DNA of 64,000 bases from Plantago elongata (GCA_036897095.1 JAYMSP010000114.1:1-64000); one strand, 5' to 3'; shown: positions 1 to 12,678, numbered from the stretch's first letter. Notes: generated from the letters alone by a model not told the origin. A program made the numbers and translations.

Positions 1-2947
1 CAATCATTATTGGCAAGAAGGTTCCAAAGAACATATATAGTTTTGAAAATGTTGCTAGAAATATTTTTGAAGGTAGTATAAATTTTAGAGAATATATTTC
101 AAACAGTAATACTTATCCTTTAGCTTGATATTATGTTATATTTTCGTATTATGATTCTTCTGATCAATTAAAAGTAATATTTTCTATAACTTTAGAAAGT
201 CATCCGATCATGCATACAAGGTGGTCACTGGATTCAATAAAGTGCATCGCATGGCGATTCCTCAAATGCTTAGATATTTCAAAAGTAATCGTGCTGAATA
301 TGTTGTATATCAACGAGACACTCGAGGATATAGTAAGTATTCTGAAAATGTTACTTTATTGAATTATTATATTATTTCATATATTTAATTTATAAGAATT
401 CATTATTTAATTAATCTTAACTATCTTAATAGCAATACTGATTCCACCTGAAGTTGAAGAAGCAATGCCTACTGCCGAAAAATATTAAAATGATTCTTGA
501 AAAGAATGTTAGAGAAATGAACAATATATTCATTAATACTTAAATTGATATACAAAGTCGTCATCGGCTAGACAATTTAAAGGAGCAAGACAAACGTGCA
601 TCACGATGAACGGCTGAAAAGAACGACATGAATGGACGGAGAAAACGAGGCATATCAGTTGTCGGTAAGATAATAATTTTTTTCGAGAACAGTTAGATAA
701 TGATATTAACATCTATCTATTTACACATAAGTTTATGTTTATTGTATTAACTCGCCTGCATTCAAAATTTTCAGCCTACCAAGACATGGGCGACCCTACT
801 TATCCATTCGGTTATTGTGGCACACTTATGTTTTTTTTTATGAAAGGATTGACCGGGAGTTCTCCACTAAGTCGTCCAAAATTCAGCAGGTGTCGTAGTA
901 TAGGTAAAATAAATCTGCCACTACTGAAGACAGCTCCAGGACCACTATATGAACTTCATCATAATGGGCATGAAAAGAGTCGCAACTTTCTTGAGCACAT
1001 TCGAGCTTACATATGATGCATGTGTTTACTTCTATGGGTGGATTTCAAGACAATTCGGTGAATAATGGTAAAGGTCCATATTCATACAGACTTGGTGGTA
1101 GCAATTATCACTTACTCTGCAATACAAGGTCGATGTGATATTGTTCTTCCAGTTGCATCAAGTGGGATTGCATCTGTATTGCTGTCTGGAGATCGTACTA
1201 CACTCAAGATTTAGCGTTCCTTTAAATGTTGATGAGACGACCGTTTGTAGCAGGATTGTCCATGTTGGGTTATTGCAGAAGACAAAGCTCATTATTTGGG
1301 ATGAAGCCCCTATGACAAACAAGTATTGTTTTGAGGCATTGGATCGCAGCCTGAGGGACATTATGAGGAGACCTGACGGAGAACCTTTGGACATGCCCTT
1401 TGGAGGGTTTGTAGTTGGATTTGGAGGCGATTTTAGACATATATTTTCAGTCATCCCTAAAGGGAGTAGGCAAGAGATTGTCCATCACTTTCTCACATTA
1501 TCGAGACACATATGGAGCCATTTCCATGTGCTCAAGCTCACCAAAAACATGCGTCTTCAGGTATAAAATTATTTTTATGATTATATTTTAGATAAATAGT
1601 TATTATATCAATAATTCTCTAATTGAATTTTTTCTAATGTATAACAACAGTCAGGCAATTCACCGGCTGAGGTTCATGAGGTTAAGGAGTTCGCAGACTG
1701 GTTATTGAAGGTTGGAGATAGTGAAGTTGGTGACTCAAATGATGGTTAGGTTGAATTCAAAATGCATGATGATCTACTATCATTTGTGATGCATCAGATC
1801 CATTGGATGCTTTTGTGAAGTATCCTTCTATTATAGACCATGTGGGCGATGGACGTTACTTTGAAGATAAGGTTATTTTAGCTCTGGCTAATGAGGTTGT
1901 ACAGGAAGTCAATGACTATGTAATGTCCCTACTTCCTGATGATGCCACAGAGTTCTTGAGCTTAGATAGCATATGTCAAGACGAAGATTACATAGTAAAT
2001 ATAGAGGATGTCTACTCAGTCGAGTTCCTTAACAAGATTAAGACATCAGGTATACTGAACCATGTCATTCGACTGAAAGAAGGTTGTCCAATTATGTTCC
2101 TCATAAATATAGACCAAGCGGATGAATTGTGTAATGTTAGAAGGCTAATTATTACTAAAATCGGGTATCATGCTATACAAGCTAAGAAGATGCATAGGAA
2201 GAATGCATGCCAGAAGGTTTTGATTGCACGAATGATTCTCACACCATCTGATCTTGCCAAGTTTCCTATCAGATTCCAGCGAAGACAATTCCGAATATCT
2301 TTTTGTTATGCCATGACAATAAATAAAAGTCAAGGCCAATCTTTAAATCATGTCGACCTATACCTACCAAAACCTATTTTCAACCACGACCAATTATATT
2401 TTGTATTTTCGAGAGTCACCAAAAGAAAAGGGCTGAAGGTGTTAGCTTTAGATGAAGAAGGAAATTCCATTGATTGAACGATAAATGTCGTTTATAAGGA
2501 GACTTTCAAAAATCTTTGAGGTAAATTATGTTCTTATAATTTGCATTATATGTTTAATGTGGAATAAATATATACTCACTTTTATGAAAAATTATTTTAA
2601 TTACATGCAGATTAACATCAATGATTTGGACTTGAAGACATAATGGTATGGTGGAAATGCAACTACAACAACTTTAATTCTTCTGCACTTTTGTCGAGCG
2701 GGCCATGCTTTGCATTTTATATTTCACTCTAAGAGCTTTAGGTTAGTATTACTTCTAATGTAATGGTACTCTGCGTTTTAGTGGTCATTTGAAGATTTAA
2801 ACGGAACTATTTTATTTTTTTCTGTATACATGTAGCAAGTTAAATATTTCATTAATTATGACTTCAAATTCGTCACATATTGAACTTAAACTTTTTTATT
2901 ATATTTGAAGTAAACCATCCCGTGACATCGTCACGGTTTAATATTAG
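1..2947 (+). mobile_element. Helitron relic, internally deleted, with intact-looking 3' end
   Basis: Rolling-circle DNA transposon, left end outside the window. In order: a stretch at about 210-335 that reads like a Helitron upstream domain (VTGFNKVHRMAIPQMLRYF); a Helitron N-terminal motif at 775-1110 (YQDMGDPTYPFGYCG, then a KINLP...PPGPLY-like segment and MGGFQDNS); then an abrupt jump to a PIF1-type helicase. The HUH Rep nuclease and the helicase Walker A are absent, so a large internal deletion near 1130 is inferred. The 3' end is seen directly: a hairpin at 2911-2940 (inner stem CCGTGAC/GTCACGG, loop ATC; TAAAC/GTTTA extend it around a bulge), followed by TTAATATTAG with a T next, close to the plant CTRR-T terminus. 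Several stops and frame changes make it non-autonomous. Confidence 0.8.
1135..2477 (+). pseudogene. Helitron PIF1-like helicase, C-terminal part, broken
   Basis: Two open segments (1135-1566 and 1803-2477) encode the C-terminal helicase of a Helitron RepHel protein. The first has the Walker B-type box LIIWDEAPM, then RSLRDIMRR and GGDFRH. The second has VNDYVMSLLPDD, LKEGCPIM and the final helicase motif YAMTINKSQGQSL, with the closing segment VFSRVTKRKGL. Just before the first segment the reading frame changes: IVLPVASSGIASVLLSGDRT reads in another frame. The piece between the two segments (about 1570-1800) has an in-frame stop and may hold an old intron. Walker A is not present. It is probably not functional; identification as Helitron helicase is firm. 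Confidence 0.85.
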
Positions 2948-3418
2948 TTCTTCATTTAAAAAAGAAATACCTAACTTCTCTTATTGAATTACAAATTTTA
3001 ATCCAACCACGACGAAAATCAATTCATCCTATAATAAAATAAATCTTTATTCTCCATAATCTCCTATTGGGTTAAATAAATACCTATTTTAACTAATTAA
3101 TTAATGAAATATTGTACAAGGGATTTGTATGTGAATGATGCAAAATCAGGGATGTATATACATTTGAACTAGTATGACATAGTACTAGCTAGAACATGAG
3201 AAAATTCTTACTACTATTCTAATTTTAGCAATTCTTACATCCACACCTTTTATTGCGTTCAATTTGACGCTTTCTTTGTCAGATGTAGTATGTATATCAG
3301 ACATAAGACCAGACCACTACCTACAGTTGTGCAATCAAAGAGAGATTTCCATTTTCAGACAGATGCCAGTTAGCACGACTCGTATTCATCCCTTAAACTT
3401 CCAAATCTTGGAGAACAA
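2948..3418. promoter_or_regulatory. Upstream region of the Ca2+-ATPase gene
   Basis: About 470 bp of AT-rich sequence lies between the Helitron 3' end and the ATPase start codon. No coding potential was seen. It must hold the core promoter and 5' UTR, or at least the proximal part, so the Helitron forms the upstream boundary of this promoter. No convincing TATA box was pinned down. Confidence 0.4.
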
Positions 3419-6400
3419 ATGTCAGGAAAAATGGAAGAGTATCTCAAGCAGAATTTCGACGTGGATGCGAAACGACCTTCTGAAGAGGCGTTAATGCGAT
3501 GGCGATCTGCAGTTTGGCTTGTCAAGAACCCCAGGCGACGCTTTCGCATGGTGGCTGATCTTGCCAAGCGTGCTGAGGCTGAGCGTAAACGCCGCAGAAT
3601 CCAGGTTCATACTTTTTCGTCACACACACCTAGATATATATTCAGCTTGCTGTGACTTGATCTATTATGTTTTAACGAGTTTAAGAAAGATTAATAGAAC
3701 TGCCAAATGGCCCAAATCTGAAACAATTTGTTTGATTGAAATTTACATGGTTTCAAGTTGGTAGAGTATCAACTTTTTACATGTGAACATTCAAGATTGA
3801 AACCTTAAGTGCGCTGTGCGCGATCTATCCTTCTTCTATACAGTTTAATATGGTTCGACCAAAAACTTATGTTAAACGGTTCAATGGCTAGCGCGCCATT
3901 GAATCTGTACTGCCACCTCTTCTAGTATTATGCTAGCTCATTCACCTAATCAACACCATGTTATAATAACTCTTAGACCGTACATGGCGAGCTATTCTCG
4001 AATCAACGATGACTCGTGTACTCCTGCCCTATTTTTCCACAGCAAGTAATTTCTTGTAAATTTCTCTGTATTTTTGCTTACATAGGTTTCTAGCCATTCA
4101 CATTCACAACCTGTGGTTACAAAAACGAGTACTTAATTTATTTGTTTCTTGTTCCAAATTCCAATAGAAAAAATCACTAAGGAGAAATTTATTTTACCTT
4201 GACCCAAAATAATTATCAAAAATCAAACACGAACTATACAATCCACATTCCATGGCAACTCCCATGCTACAGGTCAGCTACAGTCACTTCGAATCAAGTT
4301 TATCAGCTCCTATTTTTGTATCATATATACGTCTCTACAAGATGCAAGAGTTCAAGAACTTTTGGATAGAAATCAAGTGCTTGTTTGGCTGCTCGTAAAA
4401 TTAACAAAATCTGGTTAAAAGTATCCGTTTTAACATGATTATTAAATTTTAATTTTAATATCCAAATAGCTCGTAACACATTTTGCAGTTTGATTTTATT
4501 GGATAAAAGATTTCACACGTCTCTACGAGTTCAAACTTTCAGATGAGATGAAATTTCTATCAAATGTAACGTGTTTGATTTCCTTGGAGTTGAAGAAACT
4601 ATAGAAGATTTCTGTTCATGTCATGGAAGAGCATCAATGAACGTGGCAACAGAGTTGATCAGTCGTATTCTCGTGTGTACATGTGGGGGTTTATCTTTGA
4701 CTTTCTCGTTCAATATCCGTGGATAGATTAGTATGGTTGAGTTTGAATCTTTCGTTTACTAAATTCTTCTGGAGTTTCGAACCTAGGATTAGTAGAGCAT
4801 GGTGCCCATTCCTTCCAACTTGATCAAAACTAGGACTAGCTAGCCTCTATTGCCTATTGACCACGGAAGTAGCGTGGGCAACTGCCTTGTTTAATTGACT
4901 TGTTCGATAGGAGAGTTTACCCACCGTCAAGTGTATGAATCAGCTGTAGACCTCGTGGATTATAATTCATAAACATATCATCGAAAGAGATTGAGTGCAA
5001 TTAAAACAACTTACAAAATCATGCATGTTGCTTTTATTCAACAATAACCTAGACCTGGTCTACAAACATATTTCCGGCTAGAGGACCGGATGAAAGAGAG
5101 TCAATCGGAATATGAGATATATAGACAATCTTTAAGAGTAGTAGCATGGTTGTATAATGGCAATTTGGGACAAAATGTCATGTATTGTGATGCAACTTTA
5201 TCTCTGCAACAATCTTCATTTATAAAAACTTAGTGTATCTTTTTTCGGTTTTCCCTAAAAAACAATAATGGCTAATGAAACCGAATTAAAGCCTAATTCT
5301 CTGTTGTGCAGGAGAAGATGCGAATAGCTTTGATCGTGCAACGAGCTGCATTACACTTCATCGATTGTATGGCGTCTTACTACTCACTATGATTCGAAAT
5401 CTCATCATTACAGATTGTTTCTTTCTGACCTATGCTTCTTTGTTAGTGCAGCAGTTCACCGAGTAGATAATCACAAGATCTCTGAAGAGGTCAGGCGAGC
5501 TGGCTACAATGTTGATCCGGATGAACTAGCTGCAATGAACCGTTCGCATGATCTCAAGAGACTAGAATCCCATGGTGGACTAGATGGAATTGCGCAGAAA
5601 TTGTCTGTGTCACTAGATACAGGAATATCTGCAAGCGAAATTTCGATCAGGCAGACAATATACGGGTTGAACCAGTACACTGAAAAACCTCCTAGACCCT
5701 TCTGGATGTTTGTATGGGATGCATTGCAGGACTTAACACTTATAATCTTAATGGTATGTGCTGTAGTTTCTGTAGGTGTTGGAATTGCAACCGAAGGATG
5801 GCCTAAGGGTATGTATGATGGCATTGGCATAATTTTGTGTATCTTTCTTGTTGTGGGAGTTACTGCTGTGAGTGATTTCAAGCAGTCTTTGCAATTTAGG
5901 GATTTGGATAAAGAAAAAAGAAACATTGTTGTTCATGTGACAAGAAATGGAAACAGGCAGAAGATTTCAATTTACGATTTGGTTGTGGGAGACATTGTTA
6001 ACTTATCGATAGGCGATCAAGTTCCAGCAGACGGGCTTTTTGTGTCAGGTTACAGCTTGACGATTGATGAGTCAAGCTTGTCAGGTGAAAGTGAAACGGT
6101 AAACATGGATAAAGACTCGCCTTTTCTTTTATCAGGGACCAAAGTGCAGGATGGTTCAGGTAAAATGCTGGTTACCTCTGTAGGTATGAGAACCGAATGG
6201 GGAAGGTTGATGGTTACACTTAGTGAAGGAGGCGAAGATGAGACTCCATTGCAAGTGAAGTTGAACGGGGTTGCTACTATTATAGGAAAGATCGGTTTGG
6301 CATTTGCTATTTTGACGTTTTTGGTGCTCACCGTGCGATATCTGATTGTTAAGACTATGCATGGTCAAATAACAAAATGGGCGATCAGTGACGCCTTGAG

Positions 6401-8983
6401 CCTTTTAAATTTTTTTGCAATCGCAGTTACTATACTGGTGGTTGCTGTACCTGAGGGACTGCCTTTAGCTGTGACCTTGAGTCTTGCTTTTGCTATGAAG
6501 AAGCTGATGAACGATAGGGCTTTAGTAAGGCATCTCTCTGCTTGTGAGACTATGGGTTCTGCTACATGTATCTGTACTGACAAAACTGGAACATTGACTA
6601 CAAATCACATGGTGGTGACAAAAGTTTGGTTATGTGGGGAAGCTAAAGAGGTTGAAAATAACAAACCTGGTAGTGTACTTCAAGTATCAGAAAAAGTTAC
6701 GAAAACACTGGTTAATGCAATTTTCTTCAATACGGGAGCTGAAGTTGTAAATGGTAAAAATGGCAAGACAGAGATACTAGGTTCTCCAACAGAAACAGCA
6801 TTGTTGGAGTTTGGTTTGCTGTTCAATAAAGATTTCAATGCAGCACGTAAAGAGGGTAAAATCCTAAAAGTCGAACCTTTCAACTCGGTTAAGAAGAAGA
6901 TGGGAGTGATTGTGGAGCTGCCTGGTGGTGTTCGCAGGGCGTTTGTGAAAGGTGCGTCAGAGATTATACTTGGCATGTGCGACAAGATTGTGGGGAAGGA
7001 AGGGGAATCCGGATCCATGTCCGAAGAAAAGAGAAACACCCTGACAGAAGTTATTAATGGCTTTGCCTGTGGGGCTTTGAGGACACTTTGTATAGCTTTC
7101 AAGAACTTGGATAAAACATCTGATGACACTATTCCAGAAAGCAACCTGACACTCATTGCTATAGTTGGGATTAAGGATCCTGTTCGCCCTGGCGTTAAGG
7201 AAGCTGTTAAGATGTGTCTAGATGCTGGAATTATCGTGCGGATGGTGACTGGAGATAATATCAACACTGCTAAGGCAATTGCACGAGAATGTGGTATCTT
7301 GACTGCTGATGGCGTTGCCATGGAAGGGCCAGAATTCAGGGATAAAAGTTTAGAAGAAATGAAGGACATAATTCCCAGATTGCAGGTTTGATACAAGATC
7401 ATGAAAATATAGCTACGAGCCTGTGACTAAAGAATGATCGGTTTAATTGTGAATTCTCTTAAAAATGTGCTTTTCAGGTTATGGCACGATCATTGCCTTT
7501 GGACAAGCACAAATTAGTTACCATGTTGAGGAGAGATTTGAAAGAAGTTGTAGCAGTGACTGGTGATGGGACTAATGATGCTCCAGCTCTTCATGAAGCA
7601 GATATTGGACTGGCAATGGGTATAGCAGGGACTGAGGTTAGTGCACCTAGATCTAGTAAGAAGCTAAAGTGTTTGTTTCTAATAACAATGGTAATGTTTA
7701 ATAAAATTCTCAGGTTGCAAAAGAAAGTGCAGATGTTGTGATAATGGATGACAATTTCAGCACCATTGTGAATGTTGCAAAATGGGGTCGCTCAGTTTAC
7801 ATCAACATTCAGAAGTTTGTTCAGTTCCAGCTAACTGTGAACGTTGTTGCCCTGATGACAAACTTTGTTTCTGCCTGTGTATCAGGTACACTGCATGCAT
7901 GCACCGACGAATTGTTCAAAAATAAATTCGAGCGTAGCATGAAAACAGAATGATTAAGATGTTAATGCATAATTTACAGGTTCTGCACCACTCACTGCTG
8001 TGCAATTGCTATGGGTGAACATGATAATGGACACCCTTGGTGCATTAGCCCTAGCCACAGAGCCCCCACATGATGGATTGATGAAGCAACCACCGGTTGG
8101 GAGAAATGTTCAGTTCATTACCAGTGTCATGTGGAGAAACATTATCGGTCAGAGTATCTATCAGTTGATCGTGTTAGGTATACTACAGTTTGATGGAAAG
8201 CGGCTATTGAACCTCAATGGCCCGGGCTCAACAGCAACTCTCAACACCATGATATTCAACACATTTGTTTTCTGTCAGGTATGAGTTATAGATAACCCCA
8301 CACCCACCACCACTACTAGGGGGAAAACACATTCAGGAAATGACACAAACAAGTATAAGCTTTTAACAATATTCCTAAAATCTGCAAAAACAATAATTAT
8401 AGTGGAAAAATAGCAAAGGTTACTCTCTGGTTGAATCATCACTTTTTAAATAATGTATTTTTCTACCAGGTTTCTATATGTATCAAAATAGGAAAGGGTG
8501 TCTGGAACTCTGGATAACTATCCTTAACAATTCAGATAGTTTTACCCTGCTATTGATTGGGTTAAACTGAAAATACAATGCAACAAGTTTCTTGAACAAA
8601 CCTCATAGAATGCTTTTGTCAGACTAGCTAACACAAAAAATACTACTTTGAGGTATAAACTGTGCTATCTTTACCAGGTTTTCAACGAAATTAACAGCCG
8701 GGACATGGAGAAGATAAACATTCTCCGTGGGATGTTCAGTAGTTGGATTTTCATTATGATTATGGTCTCCACGGTGACATTCCAAGCTATAATAGTAGAA
8801 CTTTTAGGCACATTCGCTGGTACTGTGCCATTGAGTTACAACTTATGGATGATCAGCGTCTTGATTGGATCTGGAAGCTTGATTGTTGCAGTAGTGCTGA
8901 AATGCATCCCGGTTTCCATGTCCAAGAATGTCACCCATCATGATGGCTATGAGCCATTACCAACTGGACCAGACCTGGCTTGA
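3419..8983 (+). CDS. ACA4/ACA11-like: Autoinhibited Ca2+-ATPase (P2B type), ACA4/ACA11 group
   Basis: Calmodulin-regulated Ca2+ pump that exports cytosolic Ca2+; the ACA4/11 group acts on the vacuole in Arabidopsis. Seven exons: 3419-3604, 5312-5366, 5452-7385, 7478-7636, 7714-7885, 7980-8278, 8678-8983, giving 1036 residues, the normal family length. The N-terminus carries the autoinhibitory calmodulin-binding stretch (about residues 27-62, [17 protein letters not shown], then a very basic run). P-type motifs seen: SGES 291-294, PEGL 414-417, phosphorylation motif DKTGT from D457, MVTGDN ending at 683, [10 protein letters not shown] from T753. The C-terminus [12 protein letters not shown] is typical of ACA4/ACA11. 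Met4 is an alternative start. Intron 1 is long (1.7 kb). Exon 2 is short; its 3' junction (FID/S-VHR) is the least certain splice but is the one that keeps frame. Confidence 0.93.
3750..3880 (+). repeat. Possible tRNA-derived SINE fragment in ATPase intron 1
   Basis: The sequence AGTTGGTAGAGTATCAAC resembles a tRNA D-arm/box A, and AAGATTGAAACCTTAAGTG some 30 bp later resembles a decayed box B, followed by a GC-richer body (GTGCGCTGTGCGCG). That arrangement is typical of plant SINE heads. No target-site duplication or tail was fixed, and box B is degenerate, so this is tentative. Confidence 0.35.
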
Positions 8984-9221
8984 AGCAGTTCAATCCCATT
9001 TTCAAAGTTTTGAGATAATTTTGACGTAGAGGCTGAATTTATGGTATTCTAGTTTCTAAGTGCTTATGCAGGGTGCATTACCTTTCCCTTGGTGATGAGA
9101 GATATTTTTTGTTTCATTATTTGTTAAAAACTATATTAAACATTCTATTCTGACAAATAAAATTTTCAATTACTCTTGAATTATGATAGCTCTGAATGAT
9201 AGTTGAAGCTGCATAATTTTA
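8984..9221 (+). other. 3' flank of the Ca2+-ATPase gene
   Basis: AT-rich sequence after the stop codon with an AATAAA-like motif near 9156 (GACAAATAAAATTTT), consistent with the 3' UTR and polyadenylation region. No other gene is seen before the Stowaway MITE. Confidence 0.45.
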
Positions 9222-9483
9222 CTCCCTCCATGGCTCCATCTGCTAATCAATACATGTATTCCTTTTACAGACATCCGTTAATAAGAAACCATACCAAAAA
9301 TAGCAAAAAAGGGGAATCCCACTAACGGCTAACCAACTCTTCTTCTTGCTTTATTATCTACCTCCCATAATTTTTACATTCTTTATCATTTATCTCTCCT
9401 ACTAAACAACTCAGTCATTATTTATTCATATTCCTTTAAGAAAACCACAAAAGAACCGTCATAGATTAGCAGGGCAGAGGGAG
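9222..9483. mobile_element. Stowaway-type MITE (Tc1/mariner)
   Basis: A 262-bp element with terminal inverted repeats CTCCCTCCATGGCTCCATCT on the left and, read inward on the other strand, CTCCCTCTGCCCTGCTAATC on the right, flanked by TA on both sides. The CTCCCTC start and TA duplication are diagnostic of Stowaway elements. It has no coding capacity and lies in the 3' flank of the Ca2+-ATPase gene. Confidence 0.82.
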
Positions 9484-9852
9484 TATAAGATACTACTTCA
9501 CTAGCAGCTACAGGGTTAAAGTGCATTTATCTTTCCTTTGGAGGAGTTGACCGTGTAACAGACATTCTTTTCCTCCTTAATTTGCCAACTCCAATTTACT
9601 CGTTATCCGAACAAATTAAACTTCAAATGTACTGCTCCCTGGTTACATTTACTCACATTGAGTCGTCACTATATCAAATACTAGAAACAAAAACATATCT
9701 CCTCCAACTAAAAAGATATTTCTAGCCTGCCATGCAGTACGATGTTTTCCATTTCAATCACAGAATGCGAAGTTTCCTTACATAAACTGTCAAAACTACA
9801 CTGAACTAGGGTGGGGTGAGAATTTTTCCAAACCTATAAAGCTGAAGTTTCT

Positions 9853-11217
9853 TCATCGACTTGTATTCTTCTTGACAAAGAGCTTGCCTATATCCTCCGT
9901 GACAACATTGCTCCTGCAAAATACATTTGCAGGTTGATAGGCATTTATTCGAGTTATACACAACAGGAGAACATATACATAATAAGAGCTACTAGAGAGA
10001 AGGTATAGGTACAACATAAAACCCTTTCAGCTGCTGTAGGAACCACCATTAGTCCATCAAAGATGAATTTAACCTCTACCAACACAAAAGGGATAATTAT
10101 GCATAGCCGTACACTCAAAAAGACAAATACAGAGTGAGGTGAATTGAAGCATAACTTGCACATGAAACTTCTTTTTTTATAGCTATGGTCAAACAAATAA
10201 ATTTTGCCACCGGTTCCGAAATACAAAGAAAATACAAGCAATTACAAAAATACAACTGATAAAAATCCATAACGACACCAGCTAGTGTAGTATCCTCAAA
10301 GGAGCAATTGGATTCTTAAAAACTCAAAGAAAATGGGGAGGAGTAGTAAGTAGTAAGTTTTATGGATTTCTACCTAGGGTAGTATCTTAACTCCAGGTTG
10401 GCAAATTTGAAGTGATAAAATGCATACTTCAACATAAGAAAACACAATCACACTTAGAAGTAACAAACGTTGACATCGGCACAAGAACTGTGAATTAGGT
10501 GGATAACGCACCTGCCAACAAGCTGAGGTGGAAGTAAACGGCCATCAACTGTTTCAGGAACACTCTTTAAATTAGGCAAATTCCCTTTATGAAGCTTACC
10601 ACGAGGGTAGCTAGCAGGCTTTGCATTCAATGCTCTCTTCCGTGCATCGTTTTCAGCCATAGCAGCTGCAACTCTGGATGAGTGGTCTGAAGCACTTGCC
10701 GAATTGAATGGCACATCAAGTGAGCTCATTAAAACCGATGCGTCAGGAAGTTTCAGCTGAGATGACTTCTCAGAAACTATATCCTTTTCTTTATTTGATG
10801 GAGGCACCAAATTCCTAGAAAAACATAGAACTGTAGTGTTAACTAAAAGCAAAATTAAGTGAATCTTCTGCAAATTCTGCGTTTGGAACTAACCAAGGGC
10901 AAAAACAATGGAATGGGCCAAATGGGGAAAACTAATCAATTACTCGACAATCAATCTAGAAGCAACACAGTCTGATACAATAAGCAGTGGTAAACACTAA
11001 TTTGAGCTGAAATTGCAGGAACTGAAAAGAGTTAAACATGAAGAAGGGAAAGTAGAAGGAGAATGAAAGTTGTAGCAGTTTACCTGTTTCGGGGAAGAGG
11101 TCCTTCAAAACAGTGTCGTGTTTCTAAATTTTTCTCGGTATCTGGTTTTTGCTCAGCAAAGGGTTTGGGTTCATCGGAATCGGAATCGGAAGAAGATGCG
11201 TAATCGACAAGCGACAT
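9853..11217 (-). CDS. Small conserved Ser/Asp-rich protein of unknown function
   Basis: Three exons on the minus strand: 11217-11084, 10814-10512, 9913-9853, giving 165 residues. I do not know a function. The N-terminus is an acidic serine run (MSLVDYASSSDSDSDEPKP), the middle is Ser/Lys-rich with an Ala-rich basic stretch (AAAMAENDARKRALNAK), and the C-terminus is the conserved-looking tail PPQLVGRSNVVTEDIGKLF followed by a basic end. That tail was used to find the small last exon: splice sites and frame fit exactly. Upstream in-frame codons before ATG 11217 begin with GTG and are not used. Composition suggests a nuclear, largely disordered protein, but that is inference. Confidence 0.8.
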
Positions 11218-11335
11218 GGGTAGTTTACTGATTCCTTTCTCTAATTTCGCTTCTGTTTCCCTCACCTATTTCTCCCTTCGAGAAGAAGATAGCAGAACCG
11301 AACCGAACCGCCCGAAAATTCTTTTTTCGAACTTA

Positions 11336-11810
11336 GACGACCCCCAACGGGGCGCCGTCGGCGCCGCGCCGCGCCAATAGGCGCGGCGTCCTCCTTTGGC
11401 CCCGTGTCACGGCGCTTGACACGGCGCAGCAGCAGCCCATTGCCCAATGGGCTGCTGCCAAGTGGCCTCCCTTTATCTTTTTGCTTTTTTTCGTTTTTTT
11501 CGTTTTCGATTTTTATCCGTTTTCGAACGATAATATCTCCAAAAATACTTAATAAAAAAATATTAAAAAATTACCAATTGATACGTTTTTTCACGATCTA
11601 CAAAATGAGACCAATTTTGAAATTTTTTGATTTTTTAATCATTCATATTTTATAAAAATTTGAATTTTGAATTATAAAAAAATTTTGAACTTTGATTTTT
11701 TGATTTTATAAAAAAATTTGAATTTTGAATTATGTTTGATTTTGAATTTAAAAAAAAAAATTACGTGGCGACGACGACGCGCCGTCGTCCCGTCACCATT
11801 GAAGGTGGTC
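11336..11810. mobile_element. PIF/Harbinger-type MITE with GC-rich hairpins
   Basis: Flanked by TTA on both sides (11333-11335 and 11811-11813), the target duplication of PIF/Harbinger elements. Ends GACGACCCCCAACGGGG and, inward from the right, GACCACCTTCAATGGTGACG are imperfect inverted repeats. The left third is very GC-rich and holds a perfect 14-bp hairpin (GCAGCAGCCCATTG, loop CC, CAATGGGCTGCTGC) and a CCGTGTCA/TGACACGG hairpin; the middle is AT-rich. It lies about 120 bp upstream of the small gene's ATG, probably within or next to its promoter. Confidence 0.72.
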
Positions 11811-12678
11811 TTAGGCGTTTTAGAGCGAAAGTTCGTAAAATGTTAGTATTTAACTCAAAAATATTTTTATTAAAGTTGAGTCAATTATTATTTTTGTGAG
11901 TCCATATTTAAACCTCTTGATGTCCATTCAAAACTTTAACCTTTCCCCAAATTCTAGAATTTTGTAAAAAGAACCTTTAGCAAAAAAATACAATTTTTCG
12001 CGCATAAATTTCTAGCAGGTGCAGCCAACTTGAAAACTCGATTCTGGTTCGTTAACTGTTTTATCGAGCTGATTTTTAGAGGTCAGATTCCTAAGACACC
12101 AGTCTATACTTTCACCGGAGTAATCTCCATTTTGAAGCCCAAATCGTTCTTTATTTGACGTCGAACAGAGGGTCATTTTCTAAGTCATCATCGATCCTTC
12201 TCCCGGGCAAATTTCCCTAAGACTCTCACTCACGATAATTCTACGGGTTTTTATCGCTTAATATTATTGAGTTTTATGTTAGTTGTTGTCGTGCCCTTTG
12301 ACTCGAGTTTTTTGACATTTACAACTTTGTATATAAGGGTAATTAGTTAACTGGTCTTGTTAATCACTCGGTGATGAGGGTGTTAAGAGTGGAAGAATCT
12401 TTGTATGTAGATTGTGGGTTAATGAACAAATTGGTAATGGGATTGGGCAAGAATTGTAGAGGGGTTTTCTTGTTTGTTTCTCTTGATCAGTAGGTTTTAT
12501 TAGCTGTGTGTTTGGATGTGATTTTGACATTTTTGTGTCTGATTATGCAGTTATTTGAGTTCAATCCTTTCCTTTCTTGACTAATCAGCTCAGTGTTTGA
12601 GTAAAAGTTGATTTTTTATACTTTTTCTTGGAGTTTATTTTACAGCATTATTGTTTTTGTGTATCCAGCAATTACTGA
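11811..12678. other. Non-coding stretch, nothing recognised
   Basis: No ORF of note, RNA gene or repeat was recognised. The part around 12000-12260 is less AT-rich and resembles an untranslated leader, but no coding exon follows it. Confidence 0.3.

Noticed and set aside
6680-7402. 240-codon minus-strand ORF opposite the Ca2+-ATPase
   Set aside because: It is the antisense shadow of the large, clearly conserved ATPase exon.
11262-11447. 61-codon minus-strand ORF rich in Arg
   Set aside because: It starts in the leader and runs into the GC-rich side of a MITE; no domain, and composition is explained by the hairpins.
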